A stretch of DNA of 64,000 nt from an uncultured Lachnospiraceae bacterium (GTDB lineage: Bacteria > Bacillota > Clostridia > Lachnospirales > Lachnospiraceae), in assembly GCA_946546945.1 (NCBI GenBank), contig CAMNOU010000002.1, positions 62,001-126,000 on the forward strand, given 5' to 3'. The translations under genes were made by a program, and so were the position numbers. Under the pieces are notes generated by a model. The model did no database searches. It saw only the letters and a program-made list of their open reading frames with translations, and was not told the origin of the DNA. Below are positions 63,081 through 64,000 of the stretch, one piece after another (the stretch's first letter is position 1; every line of letters begins with the position of its first letter).

Positions 63081-64000
63081 ATGGACGATACAAGACGCAG
63101 ATATTCCGCATTCGCAAAACTTTTTATCTTCGGACTTCAGATGTTTGCCGGTATTCTGATGTCTCTGTGCAGTGTGGTTCTGATTGCCTATATTGATCAG
63201 AAGCTGTTTCAGGAAGCACAGGAGGAGGCTCTGCTGCACATGGCGTCCCGCAGTCTGTGGATGCTGGCGGCGGGCGGAGTGCTCTGGCTTTTCTGCCTGT
63301 GTTATCTGACGGTCGCTGCGGGGAAACGCTGCGAGGACACAGAGACACATTTGAACCGATTTGACCGGATCCGGACAGAGGTGCCTGTTGCGCTGATGTT
63401 CGGGTCATTGTCTGCCATCCTGTTTCTGGTCGTCAAAGCCTGGCATCAGGATTATCAGCTGATGGGGCGCATGATCGTGGCAGGAACGTTTTCTCTGCTC
63501 GCGGAACTGTGCTTTATGGGCCTGTATCTGAGCCTGGTCCGGCGCGTCAAGGCAGACACCTTTGTTTCCAACAGCTTTCTGTATGTGCTTCTGCACAATT
63601 TGAGAAACCAGCTGAAATATCCGTTTTTTCAAACGGGATATGCCCGGAAGAAGAGGCTGCTGGAAGGCATTGAACGAATCACGAGCGGCGATCTGGATTA
63701 TAAGCTGGATGTGCTGGAGTTTCAGGGGGCGGACCGTCAGCTTGCGGAAGGGATCAATCACATGGGAGAGAATCTCTCCGTTCTGATCAGCGGGCGGGTA
63801 AAGGACGAACGGGCAAAGGCAAATATGATCACCAATATTTCCCATGATCTGAAGACGCCGCTGACCTCCATTATCAATTATATCGGACTGATACGGAGGG
63901 AGGACATCGAAAACCGGAAGGTCAATGGATATGTGGATGTCCTGGAACAGAAGGCGCTCCGTTTAAAACAGCTGATGGAGGATCTGACCGATGTGTCCCG
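63081..64000 (+). CDS. Sensor histidine kinase, 3' truncated by window edge
   Basis: Open frame from ATG 63081 to the end (absent from ORF track because no stop); TM segments; 'NISHDLKTPLTSIINYIGL' H-box. Confidence 0.9.
   Translation, partial: MDDTRRRYSAFAKLFIFGLQMFAGILMSLCSVVLIAYIDQKLFQEAQEEALLHMASRSLWMLAAGGVLWLFCLCYLTVAAGKRCEDTETHLNRFDRIRTEVPVALMFGSLSAILFLVVKAWHQDYQLMGRMIVAGTFSLLAELCFMGLYLSLVRRVKADTFVSNSFLYVLLHNLRNQLKYPFFQTGYARKKRLLEGIERITSGDLDYKLDVLEFQGADRQLAEGINHMGENLSVLISGRVKDERAKANMITNISHDLKTPLTSIINYIGLIRREDIENRKVNGYVDVLEQKALRLKQLMEDLTDVS

Overview
This 64 kb window looks like a Clostridia/Lachnospiraceae-type Firmicute chromosome (inferred from gene content). It has three parts. (1) ~1-22.7 kb: a dense, mostly co-directional surface-polysaccharide locus. 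It carries two Wzy-like polymerases, two Wzx-like flippases, two tandem Wzz-like proteins, several glycosyltransferases, an acyltransferase and a nearly complete CMP-legionaminic-acid-type nonulosonate pathway (LegB/C/PtmE-like/H/I/G/F-like) with two Gfo/Idh/MocA oxidoreductases inserted. (2) ~22.7-38.5 kb: seven consecutive secreted-protein genes with unrelated catalytic domains: L,D-transpeptidase, sialate-O-acetylesterase-like, amidase, glucosaminidase, transglutaminase, glycerophosphodiesterase and polysaccharide deacetylase. All share the same ~22-aa 'NGWW(Y/R)IxxGKV(D/N)F' repeat, more than 75 units in total by eye. This is the best candidate for an under-described system: a locus-encoded cell-surface anchoring/remodelling toolkit next to the polymer it may bind. 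(3) ~38.5-64 kb: housekeeping and accessory genes, including an MBOAT-ACP-SGNH acylation cassette, mecA, GH18, CwlD-like amidase, a ParB-like/BMP fusion, galM, tsaC followed by an LMW-PTP homologue lacking the catalytic Cys, TPM protein, pta, a 2-hydroxyacyl-CoA dehydratase/activase fusion, and a two-component system. Two intergenic regions (39.23-39.35 and 52.58-52.70 kb) carry diverged copies of one structured element, with at least five compensatory base-pair changes between them. This suggests a structured RNA or mobile structured repeat. All assignments come from reading the sequence and supplied translations; no database search was run.
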